Shown: positions 1-10,251 of the stretch, in pieces
Position numbering within the stretch: position 1 is the first letter of the stretch
How the letters are laid out: every line of letters starts with the position of its first letter
Assembly (NCBI GenBank): GCA_031216915.1
Contig: CM062289.1
Span: 21,802,520-21,866,519 of the forward strand
Reading direction: 5' to 3'
Origin: Pictodentalium vernedei
Taxonomy: Eukaryota; Mollusca; Scaphopoda; Dentaliida; Dentaliidae
DNA: 64,000 nt
Translations under genes and position numbers: made by a program
Notes under the pieces: model-generated
Database searches by the model: none
Told to the model about the DNA's origin: nothing
Seen by the model: only the letters and a program-made list of their open reading frames with translations

Positions 1-2
1 AA

Positions 3-662
3 ACCACTTTAGGGAGCTCGACTTCGACGGTGTCCAGCACCATGGGCGCCAGATGCAGAGTGATGGGGGCCGAAACCCTGGACCAGGAGCTACACACCTG
101 CAAGGACCGCCAGGAGAAGCTGTTACAGATCCTGCAAGCTCTTGCCGTGCCTGTGGTCCCTCAGCCTGAGAGGTTAAAGTTCGCGGAGTATCTCGGGCAT
201 GCTTTCCAGAACCTGCCCCAGTCCATCTACCGCGACGTGCAGAAGGCCATGTTTGACCTTCTGTACAACGCTGAGAAACAGGCAGATCTGGAAGCAGGAA
301 GATCAACACCAGCACCACCTCAAGAGTGGCAGCCAGACCCCTCGCAGTGGCAGTCCAGGCCGGTGGCTCCAGCTCGGTCGGTGTGGTACTCACAGAAACC
401 AGCCTTGGTCAACAGGCAGTTCCCAGGGCGCACCAAGTCCCCCAGCCAACAGGAACTGGCCCATCAGGGGTCCTCACAGACAGCTATCTACACCACCCTG
501 GTGCCTCCTGCCGAGAGCCAGCAGCCCAGGACGTCCTCCAGTGCCCCTGTGCCCCAGGAGGAAGCGTCATTCAGCCTGTCTGAGATACTGATGGACATGG
601 GGCCCCACAGCAATTGCCACTCCGGTCATAGAGACATCAACGGCAACCACTCAGCTGGATAG
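3..662 (+). pseudogene. Harbinger-associated partner protein, C-terminal exon (MADF/BESS-like)
   Basis: The frame is open from the window edge to a TAG at 660, so the 5' part is cut off. The visible roughly 215 residues begin with a short helical segment (DQELHTCKDRQEKLLQIL), then a helix around residues 50-80 containing FQNLPQSIYRDVQKAMFDLL, which resembles the BESS-type tail of the MADF/Myb-like proteins encoded beside Harbinger transposases. A Pro/Gln/Ser-rich low-complexity C-terminus follows. The DNA-binding MADF or Myb domain would be upstream and is not seen. In the family this protein helps the transposase enter the nucleus and bind DNA. Assignment rests mainly on the adjacent transposase; an unrelated host exon is possible. 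A polyadenylation-like AATAAA lies near 1014. Confidence 0.45.
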
Positions 663-726
663 GTCCACACTCTCCATCCCTTAGACTGTGTGCTTAGCTG
701 TGTACTACTTAGACTGTATGCTTTAA

Positions 727-898
727 CCCTTTACCCAACCATATCATGTGACCCCTCATTGGAACGAGCTCGACGAGCTCGTTCCAATGAGGGGTCACAT
801 GATATGGTTTCGTTGAAATTTTTCGAAAAATAATATTTTTTTAGCTGCTGAATCTGCATATTACGCGGGTGGATGCGGGCGATTCGTTGGGTAAAGGG
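727..898. mobile_element. Foldback MITE, type A, shortened copy
   Basis: Flanked by TTAA at 723-726 and 899-902. Termini are CCCTTTACCCAAC and GTTGGGTAAAGGG. A near-perfect palindrome spans 737-809 with its centre at 773 (GAGCTCGACGAGCTC). The left arm lacks the A/T-rich stretch present in full type A copies (about 241 bp). TTAA duplication plus a CCCTTT end is the signature of non-autonomous piggyBac elements. Confidence 0.85.
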
Positions 899-1074
899 TT
901 AAGCTGTGTGTTTTTAGTGATATATTTATGTTTTTGTATGATATGATATGATTATCACTGTAATAAACATGTACTTAGATAAGTATTTCTACCTTTCAGT
1001 TTTATATAATACCAATAAAACTTGAAAAAAGATATAAAAATCTAAAGTTCAAAATCCAAAGTACAAGTTAAGGT

Positions 1075-1276
1075 ACTGGAAATTTATTACTAACTTTTAT
1101 GTCTACTGACCGAAGGTCAGCAGAGCTTATGTCATGGTTCGTTGTCCGTCGTCCGTCAGTCCGTAAACTTTTCACATTTTCGACTTCTCCAGAATCGCTG
1201 CTGTGATCAAGCTGAAATTCAAACAGATTGATAGGGACAACACGAAGATTCAAAATTATTGGTTGGACCTCTTGTT
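1075..1276. repeat. Fragment of a dispersed repeat with GTCCGTC-rich head
   Basis: Contains an interleaved GTCCGTC run near 1145-1170 followed by an A/T-rich segment (AAACTTTTCACATTTTCGAC). It looks like one end of the dispersed repeat whose other parts lie at 19925-21355. It stops abruptly at the TTAA bordering the piggyBac-like element, which appears to have landed in it. Confidence 0.4.
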
Positions 1277-1303
1277 TTAACCCCTTCGCTGCTGTGCAAG
1301 TTT

Positions 1304-1633
1304 TTAATTTCCTGTGCTGAGCCATTTATGGGGGAAAATGGAAAAATATGATAAAAAATCAGAAACGTAAAATAATTTGTAATTTTCATCTGCAAGAACA
1401 TATTTGAACATGTTTGGAGGCCAGTGTTTAGTTCCAATACTTAATTGTGGTGTGGTATAACCCGAAACATGGGTAATAGCATAGTCCAGGCCCGCAACGG
1501 TCGCATTGGAACTTCCCTCAGATTCATCAGAGTCGCTAATGTCACTTGAACTATCTAAATCACCAGCATCACTATCATTGTCTGCATACAATTCTACAAC
1601 AATTTCTTCGGTTGTGTACAATCTTTTCGACAT
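1304..1633 (-). pseudogene. piggyBac transposase N-terminus, truncated
   Basis: A 109-codon ORF starting MSKRLYTTEEIVVELYADN, followed by an acidic Asp/Ser-rich stretch (SSSDISDSDESEGSS, about residues 27-45). Such acidic N-termini are usual in piggyBac transposases (full length about 550-600 residues). The Asp-rich catalytic core and C-terminal Cys-rich finger are missing; the last 40 residues probably come from sequence joined by the internal deletion. The element's TTAA/CCCTTT ends support the call more strongly than the protein does. Confidence 0.5.
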
Positions 1634-1679
1634 GTTTGCACTATACGGTGGCTGGTTTAGGACCTAGGAAATATTTTTT

Positions 1680-1742
1680 TTATCTCGTGCGCACGAGATA
1701 CTAAGTCGTGCGCACGACATAATTATCTCGTGCGCACGAGAT
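1680..1742. repeat. Three tandem GTGCGCAC-centred palindromes
   Basis: ATCTCGTGCGCACGAGAT occurs perfectly at 1681-1698 and again at 1724-1741, with a related GTCGTGCGCACGAC between them. Each is a perfect inverted repeat. They lie about 270 bp inside the right end of the piggyBac-like element, where transposase-binding subterminal repeats could sit. Confidence 0.7.
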
Positions 1743-2189
1743 GTAGCACTACAAGAACATCGGGAAAAGTAACTCTCATTGGAAATTTCACATGCGGTTC
1801 ACTAGGGTATTTCCGTAAAAATTACGGAAATTACTCGAAAAAATATCTGACGTCAGATTGTCGGCCTCTAACATGTGTCATCAAGTGCGTTATAGTGAGA
1901 ATACCACTGTGCGGCGTATTGATGTTATCTGTGTGGTAATTTCGTACTCAGTACGGACGTGTAGTACAGGGAATCAAATATTATGTCCGTATAGCAGCGA
2001 AAGGGTTAATAAACGGAACATTTATTGGTAAAAACACGCATATATAAACACTAATAACGTATATCGTAAAACATCTTAACATCAAAATTTCAACAGTCAT
2101 CATTCAATTAACATTCACTCCTGCTAGTCTCTCTTGCCACGGAACTGAACCTGCTACACTGTTAAAATAGGCCTTAAGATAGTCCCTCA

Positions 2190-3371
2190 TCACTTTGCCC
2201 TCACGATTGTCTCTGTTTGGTGCCTGGGGCTGGGGTATCTCCCCCACCTGTTTGTCTGCCCTCCAGGGATGTAGTTGTGGCCCTCATCCTCCCGGTCCAC
2301 GTCTGCATTTCCAATGGCAGGGAATCTGATCCTCAGTAAGTTGTGGAGGATGACTCCTGTCTCCACTTGTAACCGCACCACATCAGGTCCTTGTTCCAGG
2401 AAGCATCTCCATCTGTTGCCCAGTATTCCGAAACCATTCTCCACCACACGTCGGCCCTGGAAAATCTGTAGTTGGCCACTAGCATGTCCTTGTCCAGTCC
2501 CCTCCTGCCGTAGGGTTTCATGAGAAAATCCTCATTGGAAAGGCATCATCTCCCAGGATGTTGTAGGGTGTGTCTCTGTCATCATTGGGTAGCGGATCTC
2601 TGTCAGGGAAGTTTATGGTGTTGTCGTCAATGCACTCATTTAGTTCTGAAGCACCAAACAGCTGTGCGTCGGATTGATTACCTTCTCCACCAGTGTCTAT
2701 CCAGATAAACTTATAATCCGCATCCACCGGGGCCAACAGTACCACGGAGAAGAAGTCTTTGTAGTTGTGAAACACACTGCCGGAGTTGTGTGGTTTCTTG
2801 ATTGCTATGTGTTTTCCATACAAGACCCCCAGGGCATGAGGAACATTCCACCGGTCTTCGAACTGTTGGGCAATGGCCTTCCAGCCCTCCTGGGTCCTTG
2901 GCAGTGGCATGACTTCATCCTTCAGCTCCTGTATGATGGCCTGACAGACTTCCTGCACACTCCATATCACTGTGCTGTGGCCACATCGGATGTCATACTG
3001 CGGGTGTAATACCGGTCTCCTGTAGCTAGGTGTCTGAGGGTCATGACCAGCTTCATTCCGGCATTTAGGACTGGTCTCATGTGGGTGTCCCTCCTCTGGA
3101 TGACTGGGCTAATCCTGATGAGTAGCTCATCGAACATGTGGGTGGCATTCTCGCATAGTTGGCAAAGGCGTTCTCTTCTTCCACTCTCAGCTCCTGCATC
3201 AGTCTGTTGTAGTGACCATATTCTAGCCTTCTAGCTGGTGTCAGCCACGGTTTAACCTACCACCTAGGGGCTCGCCTTCTTCTTCGAAGCAGTCTTTTTA
3301 GCTACCAGCAGCTGGTGTTGATACTCCAATTCCAGCGCCAATACTACAGCTGCTCTACGTTGAACATCCAT
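2190..3371 (-). pseudogene. PIF/Harbinger DDE transposase, frameshifted
   Basis: Read on the minus strand from an ATG at 3371, several frames together give a Harbinger nuclease (family about 350-400 residues). Landmarks in order: the conserved N-terminal segment with [20 protein letters not shown] (about 3270-3210), a segment ending ATGDRYY (about 3010), EVCQAIIQELKDEVMPLP (about 2950), GVLYGKH (about 2820), SDAQ (about 2670), GDDAFP (about 2535), VVENGFGILGN (about 2440) and LHNLLRIRFP (about 2350). GVLYGKH corresponds to the family motif GALDGKH, so the first catalytic Asp has become Tyr; the SDAQ Asp and VVEN Glu remain. Stops and frameshifts occur near 3265, 3170, 2970, 2520 and 2450. The enzyme would have catalysed cut-and-paste transposition. 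Confidence 0.85.
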
Positions 3372-3400
3372 TTTAGAACTGATGCCCAAGCAGGGGTGAG

Positions 3401-3798
3401 GGCCTTTTATACTTACCTTGCAGGGGGGGGGGGGGGGATGTCTTCAAAAAATTCCTGTATACAGGGCTCAATTTTTTTTTTCCTCCCAAAGACCACCCAC
3501 AACCACCATTTTTGAAGGAATTTTTTTTCCCGATTTCGAATGGTACACCCACCCCCACTAACCAGCAGACTGGTCTAAATTGTTCAAATTTTAAATGCTT
3601 TCACTTGCATTTCATCTTCCTATTTCATTCTAACAGTCAGTCCAATTTTTTAAGCTGCCAAAGGGAGGTAACTAACAAAACAAAGACATATGCAACTTGA
3701 TGCAGCTCTGTCAGTGTCTGTGCAAATTTTACTTTAATTACATCTGGTTTCAGCTTTCCAAACAACATAAAGGGTAAGTAGACGGTAAAATATCATAT
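3401..3798. other. Non-coding stretch with poly(G) run
   Basis: A G15 run at 3423-3437 and T-rich tracts. No gene or recognisable element seen. Confidence 0.5.
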
Positions 3799-4197
3799 TT
3801 GGTGCTCAATAGTCATAAATTCATCAGAATTCATCTGAACAAACACCAAAAGAAAACTGGAAGACTTCACATTGGTAATCATGTCATCAAAGGGCAACTT
3901 AGTGATTCTGTGTGTGGCTTTTGTGGCAACTATGGTTGTTCTATTGACTGGAAACGCACATCTCACCAAACATCAACGCCAGTATCTAACTGCACCATGT
4001 TTGTAAATTCCAGTCTGAAGCCAGCTGAGAAATCTTCACCAACATCACCATGTACCAACAGGCCATACCGTTGTCCTCTATGTGATGTTATGTACTGGTC
4101 CTACCACTTGGCAAATCACTATAAAGTGAAACATCCTGGTCTAAATTGTCCAGTAGAAATTCAGCCAATTGGGAAAGAGATATTAATGAAAGTTTGA
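3799..4197 (+). CDS. Orphan zinc-finger ORF, probably a transposon-protein fragment
   Basis: A 132-codon ORF. Residues 39-64 carry CGFCGNYGC with a later NC; residues 84-113 carry CTNRPYRCPLCDVMYWSYHLANHYKVKHPG, so a Cys-rich module precedes a C2H2-like finger (CPLC...H...H). I recall similar paired Cys/His modules in proteins of uncertain function that tend to be multicopy in invertebrate and fungal genomes, but I cannot name the family. No promoter, signal peptide or membrane segment is visible. It lies between the Harbinger relic and a MITE, which favours an exon or fragment of a mobile-element protein over a standalone host gene. The first 30 residues are low in features, so the true start may be an upstream splice acceptor. 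Confidence 0.35.
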   Translation: MVLNSHKFIRIHLNKHQKKTGRLHIGNHVIKGQLSDSVCGFCGNYGCSIDWKRTSHQTSTPVSNCTMFVNSSLKPAEKSSPTSPCTNRPYRCPLCDVMYWSYHLANHYKVKHPGLNCPVEIQPIGKEILMKV

Positions 4198-4299
4198 TGT
4201 TGTTTTGAACAAAATTTCACTATAACCTGCTATAACCAGATATAAATGTTCATTTTATTTACTTTGTTGCATTTACTCACAGAGTCAAAGGCATTGGGC

Positions 4300-4577
4300 G
4301 TTCAAGTCGTTCAACCCAATTCCCAATGTAACAGTGAATGTAACGGCAAACACTGGCCAGCATTATTCACTAAAACTGCCATTCAAATTTTATTATCTTT
4401 TCACTTTTTGGTTTCAAAAACATAGCTTATGACCCCATCATTAGAATGAGTTCATTGAGCTTGTTCCAATGATGGGTCATAAGCTTTGTTTTTGAGACAA
4501 AAAATGAAAAATTTTAGTCAGTCAACAATTTTTTTCCAAGTGTCGTCTTCTATCCACATTGGTTAATGGGTTAATCT
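4300..4577. mobile_element. Foldback MITE, type B, degraded
   Basis: Central hairpin around 4465 with ACATAGCTTATGACCCC on the left and GGGTCATAAGC on the right, plus the flanking A/T arms and AAGTGTCGTCTTCT near the right end. Both termini are eroded (right end about GTTAATGGGTTAA). Confidence 0.65.
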
Positions 4578-4846
4578 GGTGTCTGAGAGCCATAGGTGAC
4601 CTCCCAATTCATAATAACTACCCCAATATATTGTAAAATCATCCCAAAATACGTCTCAAATTCCAACTATAATTATCTGTTAAAAGAATGTGAGGAAAAA
4701 ATTTAGACCACCTGGAAAAAAGTGAGTTTTGGTGCTGCTGGACCACCCACCCACCCCGGCCTTGTGTATCGGAATTTTTTGAACACATTGTTAGCAAACA
4801 AAAATATAGGAAGAAAAAACGGCCGCTGAGTTCAAACGAGGAAACT

Positions 4847-5585
4847 ATGGATGATACAGTCAGTTGCATTCTCCCTGATACTCTTCAGGAACTTGATCGG
4901 AAAATAACCTTAATCGAAACACATGTGACAAATATGCCAAGCAAAGATGATCTAAGTAATTTGATAGACAGCAAAATTAAATCGTTGTTTGTTGAACTGA
5001 AAGTGGAAATTGTAAATTCTGTTTCTGGGATTTTCGAGAGAAAAATCTCCGACTTGGACAACAACATAGCAAACCTGGATACCCGTATATCGGATCTTCA
5101 GAAAAACGTGACCCTGACCACAAGACGTTCTAATGATAATGAACAATACAGTCGAAAATACAACATTAAAGTCCTCGGTTTGACAGAAACTGAAAAAGAA
5201 AGCAGTGAGCAACTTCAGTCCAAGTTCATCCAGATTGTGCGTGATAAAACCGAAGTGTCTGTAAATAGTAGTGATATTCTTGCTATTCATCGACTTCCAA
5301 GTACCCGTGGCAGAACAAGACCTGTAATAGTAAAATTCTCGAAGCGTTCCATCAGGGACAGTGTTATAAGAACTCGAAAACATTTTAAAGACAGTAATAT
5401 TAACTTTGTTGACGACATTCACCAAGTTAAATCTGGAACTTTTGAACACGCTAAGAGACAATGATAATATATTATCAGCCTGATATTCAAATGGACATAT
5501 ATGGGCCTCAGATAAACGCCATAAGAGGAGATTTAAGGTGAATATTAGTGAAGACATTGATACTGTTCTCGGACAGCTGCATTAA
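4847..5585 (+). pseudogene. LINE ORF1-like protein, broken
   Basis: An ATG at 4847 opens 205 codons to 5464. Residues 10-95 are a heptad-rich coiled coil (leucines and isoleucines in LQELDRKITLIETHV, KISDLDNNIANLDTRISDLQ). From about residue 100 an RRM-like segment begins (NEQYSRKYNIKVLGL) and the C-terminal part includes ILAIHRLPS and RPVIVKFSKRSIRDSVI, a pattern of LINE ORF1 RNA-binding proteins. A frameshift near 5455 ends this frame; the homologous reading continues in the next frame, after one TGA near 5484, to a stop at about 5585. No endonuclease or RT follows, so this is a truncated copy. The protein would bind LINE RNA as a chaperone. The exact clade cannot be read from ORF1 alone. 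Confidence 0.6.
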
Positions 5586-5640
5586 CACCAGATAATACAC
5601 TCAATGAATCTCTAACATTACTCAATATCCCGATAGGAGT

Positions 5641-6274
5641 AACCCCCCCCCCCCCCCCACCCCTCTCTCCCATCCCAATATTCACCTCTTCCGACACCAA
5701 GCGAATGAGTGATACTCCTGCCATCGGAGTAGTAACAATAATTAAAAAAATATATATTTGATTTTTGCCGCTATTGCCACAAATAAAATAATTAAAATAT
5801 TTGATTTTTGCTCTTACTGCCACAATAGCAATAGTCATACAATCAAACCGATACTTTAAAATTAGCCATAGGACCATGGCCTTTGACCCCCTGAGCGAGG
5901 CGAGCTCGACGATCTCGCTTTGATGGGGGACAGGAGTTGCGTCCTGGCGGCGGATATTAGAATAGTAAAAACTCCCGCCTCCGGAGTGGTAAAAATAATT
6001 AAAAAATTAGATTTTTGCCCCTTTTGTCACGATAGCATGAATAAGAATAAGCAGACCAATATTTTATTATTGGCGCTAAGAACGTGGCTCCTGGCACCTC
6101 AGCGAGGCGAGTTCGACGAGCTCGCTTCGATGGAGGGCTACAAGTTGCGTTCTGGCGGCGGATGTTAGAATAATAATAAAAAGTTGTTAAAAGCAGTTGG
6201 AAAGAGATTTTCGATATCAGAATTATCTTTTAACATGGTCTGTGGCAGCAGAGTCATACAAACCCGAAGAGATC
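5641..6274. repeat. Dispersed repeat, left copy, with two GAGCTC hairpin units
   Basis: About 630 bp matching 13343-13952. Begins after a poly(C) run and includes two diverged units, each with an A/T segment ending TTTTGCC followed by a hairpin core (GGCGAGCTCGACGATCTCGC near 5898; GCGAGTTCGACGAGCTCGC near 6111) and TTGCGTTCTGGCGGCG. It is cut at GAGATC by the 5' LTR of the retrotransposon. Confidence 0.8.
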
Positions 6275-7265
6275 TGTTATATAGCCCCATATTATATTGA
6301 GACTGATATATCCTTAGAGGATAATTATATTGAGATTGATATTTTTATTTCTGCATTTTCTGACTGGTCTGACACATTTGCACTGAGTGACCTTTGTTTA
6401 CATCTTTGTTACACTAATATATTGAATATATAGCTGTTGATTGTTTAATTGTTTAAGTAGGTCAATGACCTTGTTTACTTGAACTTTAACAGAATCCCCT
6501 AGAAACTGATAGAACATTGTAGAATTTTCATCTTCTGGAACATTCTATCTGGTTACTATATATAAAGGTTTGTCAACAGAATTCAAAGACTCAATTTTTT
6601 AGAAAGCATTTCAGAAAGACTCACTTCAGTTAAAACACAGCAGTTGTTTCCATTGGAGATTATTATTGTTCTAGGACAGTGCATTTATTATATATAGAAG
6701 CAGTGCTTCATTGTGAATTTGGAAGATTGATTCCAAAAGAGAATTTTGAAGAGAATTATTCGTCTTGGAAAAGAGAATCTATACCTTCTGTGAAACAGAA
6801 TAATATTTTGTGAAAAGCCAGGATTCTACTGGATTATTTGGAAATTACCTGTGGCGCCAATACTTCTTGGATTTTTACTCCATTTGAATTTTGTGGAGCA
6901 TTTTGTTATATTTTATTGGAAACTGCTGAAATTTCTAATTGAAAATTTTATTACAGATCTATGGGATACTGTTTCTGAAGAGACATTCTTGGATTTAATA
7001 CTACCAGCTGGTAACTCTTCACAAGATTCCTCACCACTGGATTACTGGATTCTGTCAAACTGTAGTTTGGACTAATTCAATAATTGATAAGTACCACTGT
7101 TTTTATTTTTTGTAAACCAATTAGTGTGAAAGATCTTTGTATCATTTTTTTTTTTATATTAATTTTTTTTAATTAAATTTCAGAATAGTTAAATTCATAG
7201 TTATTGTTGCTGATTCTCAGATTTCTTTCTGTTACCAATATCAATAATATTTCCACACCGTAACA
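6275..7265 (+). repeat. 5' LTR
   Basis: Starts TGTTATATAGCCCC and ends ACCGTAACA (TG...CA), directly before the primer-binding site. Length 991 bp. A TATATATAAAGG sequence near 6558 is a likely Pol II TATA element. Its first 870 bp match the 3' LTR almost exactly. Confidence 0.85.
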
Positions 7266-7270
7266 GAAAT

Positions 7271-7281
7271 TGGGGGCTCGT
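7271..7281 (+). promoter_or_regulatory. Primer-binding site (tRNA-Pro type)
   Basis: TGGGGGCTCGT matches the first 11 bases complementary to the tRNA-Pro 3' end, as used by many retroelements. It lies five bases after the LTR end. Confidence 0.7.
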
Positions 7282-7429
7282 TGCCGAGATTGAATATAAG
7301 ATAACGAGAAAGCTTTATTATTTGCATATTGCAATTATTATTTTGGCTCACTTTCAAAACATTTAAACTTTCTTAGAAAATTTCAGTATTATTATTTATA
7401 TAATCTAAGAACCAGCAAACCTTTTCATC

Positions 7430-8620
7430 ATGGTATTTATTGTGACAGAATTTATTTCTGAATTTGAAAGCTCTCCTAGTTTGGCCCTTTTGGAATCTCT
7501 TAAGAAGGAAGATTTATTCCAACTTGCTCAGTATCTAAAATTACCTGCCACCCCTGGTCTAAACAAACATAAACTTAAGCAGCTCATTGTTAATCATTAT
7601 ATGGAAGAAGGTCTTTTGCCTCAGTCTGAAACTCTCCCCTCTGAACCACAACCTACTGATGCCCTTGAACTCAAAAAGTTAGAATTGGAATTAAAAAAGT
7701 TAGAAATGCAACAAAAAATGAGGGAAATTGAAATTCAGGCCCAGAAAGAAAAAGAGGAAAGGGAAATAAAATTAAGGGAAATTGAAATTCAGGCCCAAAA
7801 GGAAATAAAAATAGAAGACTTAGAATCTCAACGTCAAGGCTCAAATGTAATTTCCCCGAGTAGATTTGATGCAACTAAACATATTAGGCTAGTTCCCCCT
7901 TTTCAAGAAAAAGAAGTTGATAAATATTTTTCACATTTTGAAAAAGTGGCAACAAGTTTAGAATGGCCAAGGGATGTCTGGTCTTTGCTATTACAAAGTG
8001 TTTTGAAAGGGAAGGCCCAAGAAATCTATTCCGCTCTATCTTCTGAGCAAAGCAATAATTATGGCACTGTTAAAGAGGCTATACTTAAGGCATATGAACT
8101 TGTTCCAGAGGCCTATAGGCAGAAATTCAAAAATTATTACAAAAGTGAAAATCAAACTCATGTCGAATTTGCGAGGGAAAAGCAAAATTTATTTAACAGG
8201 TGGTGCCATTCAAAAGAAATATGGAAAGATTTCTCCAAATTAAAAGAAATGATGCTAATTGAAGAGTTTAAAGGAAAGATACATTCAGATATAAAGGCCC
8301 ACCTGGATGAACAAAAAGTTGACACATTAAATAGAGCAGCAGTACTAGCAGATGACTATGCCTTAACTCATAAAATGAGTCGTAACGCCGCAAATTTTTG
8401 GCCCCACAAGAATTCTTTCCAAAGTGGACCTAGACCAACTTCAAATAAAAGTCATCCTTCCAATCCTCCAAACTTTTCACCGCCCAAATTTAATAGGAGG
8501 CCTATAATGAGAATAAGTCATCTAATGCCAGCCCTACACCATTACGACCCAACAGTTCAAATAAAACCTGTAATTATTGTAAGAAACCAGGTCATTTATT
8601 ATCTGATTGCTGGCTGTTAA
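7430..8620 (+). pseudogene. gag polyprotein with SCAN-like capsid, frameshifted
   Basis: Start ATG at 7430. Residues 1-60 include a SAP/SCAN-associated leucine-rich segment; residues 80-145 are a highly charged Glu/Lys coiled coil with a repeated EIEIQAQKE motif; residues 150-325 resemble the capsid domain related to vertebrate SCAN domains. A frameshift near 8504 makes the last 40 residues of this frame nonsense: a CCHC zinc knuckle (CNYC-KKPGH-LLSDC spacing) is encoded at about 8568-8610 in the pol frame. The protein would assemble the virus-like particle and package RNA. Confidence 0.85.
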
Positions 8621-9057
8621 AAAGGAAAAATGAGTCCTCTACTTCACAGAATGCACTAGCGTGTGCTCCATGCCCTGAAAATTATGTAATAAAGCAAGAC
8701 GCTTTAGAAAATTATAAGCCATTCATTTCTGAAGGCTTTGTTTCCCTTGAGGGGGATAAGCACTGTTCCTTTCCAATAAAAATACTGAGAGACACAGGGG
8801 CTACTCAGTCTTTAATGTTAGAAGGCATTTTGCCATTTTCTGAAGAAAGTGCCACAGGGGCACACGTTCTAATATCAGGTATTGAGGCAAACTCTTAAAA
8901 GGTCCCACTTCATAAAATAAATTTGAGAAGTAGTTTAGTAAATGGGACTGTGACAGTAGGAATCAGACCTACTCTACCTGTAAAAGGTATTTCTTTATTA
9001 TTGGGAATTGACTTAGCTGGTGACAAAGTCACTGTAGAACCTCAAGTGGTGGATTAG
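8560..9057 (+). pseudogene. Zinc knuckle and aspartic protease segment of pol
   Basis: Same frame as the integrase ORF downstream. The active-site triplet DTG (in DTGA) is at 8791-8799, and a downstream LLGIDLAG at about 9000-9022 matches the conserved Ile-Leu-Gly region of retropepsins. In-frame TAA at 8896-8898 and TAG at 9055-9057 interrupt it. The enzyme would process the polyprotein. Confidence 0.75.
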
Positions 9058-9084
9058 CCGAGCACAGATGAAAGTATTATTAAT

Positions 9085-10251
9085 TTGAAGGAATGTTTTC
9101 CTTTTGCCTTTCCAGCATGTGCTGTGACTCGGCCCATGGCAAAGAAAGCTGAGGTTGATAGCAACCTCAATTGTGTTGATTTGAACAGCAAAGCTGAGGA
9201 TAAGAACAGTCACAGAATTACAGATTCTGAAGACATTGATTTGTCTCAGACATTTTTGTGTCAGTGTGATGACTCCTCTAGAAATTGTAAAGAGGCCACT
9301 ACATCTGAGAGAGATTGGGGGACCTCCTTGAACGTCATTTCCTGGACGTCTTTAATTCAGGAACAGGAAAGTGATCCTGACCTTGCTGAGCCACGTGAAA
9401 GGGCTCTAACAGAGGCAGAAGCCCAAAACTTCCCTGTCTGTTATTTTAAAAAATCTGATGGACTCATGAGGAAATGGCGACCACCAGAAGTACCCTCCAA
9501 TAGTGATTGGGAGGTTATTTATCAAATAGTTGTCCCCACTAAATACCGGAATGAAATAATAAGCCTGGCTCATGAAAATCCAGTGGCTGGACATTTGGGA
9601 GTTAGGAAAACCTACTCTCGTATTCAACAGTGTTTTTACTGGCCCAAGCTTCGACAGGATGTTGTTGAATTTTGTAAAACCTGCCACACCTGTCAAATTA
9701 TAGGAAAATCCAACCAGAAGATTCCTCCTGTTCCCCTTCAACCAATCCCTGCTTTTGAGGAGCCATTTAGTAGAATTATTATTGATTGTGTTGGCCCACT
9801 GCCTCGAACAAGATCTGGAAATGAATATCTTCTTACCATCATGTGTGCTTCTATACGATTTCCTGAGGCTATACCTCTAAGAAATATTAAAACTAAGACT
9901 ATAGTTAAGGCCTTGATAAAATTTTTCACGACTTTCGGTCTACCCAGGTCAGTGCAATCAGACCAAGGCTCAAATTTTATGTCAAACATTTTTCAGCAGG
10001 TGATGTATGAGCTCAAAATTAAGCAGTACACATCAAGTGCCTATCATCCCGAAATTCAAGGTGCTCTTGAACGCTTCCATCAAACACTGAAGACCATGAT
10101 AAAGGCCTATGGGGAGGATAATGAGAAGGATTGGGATAAAGAAGTACATCTCCTCTTATTTACAGTCCGTGAGACTGTACCGGAATCTCTGGGGCTCAGC
10201 CCTTTTGAATTAGTGTTTGGACACTCACGTAGGGTCCACTCACTGCTTTGA
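9085..10251 (+). pseudogene. Integrase (zinc-binding and DDE domains)
   Basis: A 388-codon open stretch in the same frame as the protease. The H-H-C-C zinc domain is at about 9570-9700 (HENPVAGHLG, then CKTCHTC). The catalytic triad is Asp in IIDCVGP (about 9784), Asp in SDQGSNF (about 9961) and Glu in GALERFH (about 10069), with 35 residues between the last two (D35E). A frameshift near 10248 ends the frame before the C-terminal GPY/F module. The protein inserts the cDNA into the chromosome. Its position before RT is the notable feature. Confidence 0.9.

Larger units (their letters stand above)
1281..2005 (-). mobile_element. piggyBac-like element, internally deleted
   Basis: TTAA target duplications at 1277-1280 and 2006-2009 bound inverted termini CCCCTTCGCTGCT and, on the other strand, CCCTTTCGCTGCT (one mismatch in 13). 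The 725-bp interior keeps the N-terminal part of a transposase-like ORF on the minus strand and lacks the catalytic domain. Three short perfect palindromes sit subterminally at 1681-1741. Together these support a non-autonomous piggyBac relative and a possible source of TTAA-targeting activity for the MITEs in the window. Confidence 0.75.
1..3400. mobile_element. Degenerate PIF/Harbinger DNA transposon (left end outside window)
   Basis: Two recognisable Harbinger genes face each other: a partner-protein exon on the plus strand (3-662) and a DDE transposase on the minus strand (3371-2190). This two-gene organisation is typical of the superfamily. The space between them holds later insertions: a TTAA-flanked MITE (727-898), a dispersed-repeat fragment (about 1075-1276) and a piggyBac-like element (1281-2005). 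I could not place terminal inverted repeats; the left one would lie before base 1. The copy cannot be autonomous because the transposase frame is broken and lacks a catalytic Asp. Confidence 0.75.

Noticed and set aside
6851-7075. 74-codon ORF repeated in both LTRs (also 12874-13098)
   Set aside because: It lies inside the LTR, has no motif, and its duplication follows from the LTR pair.
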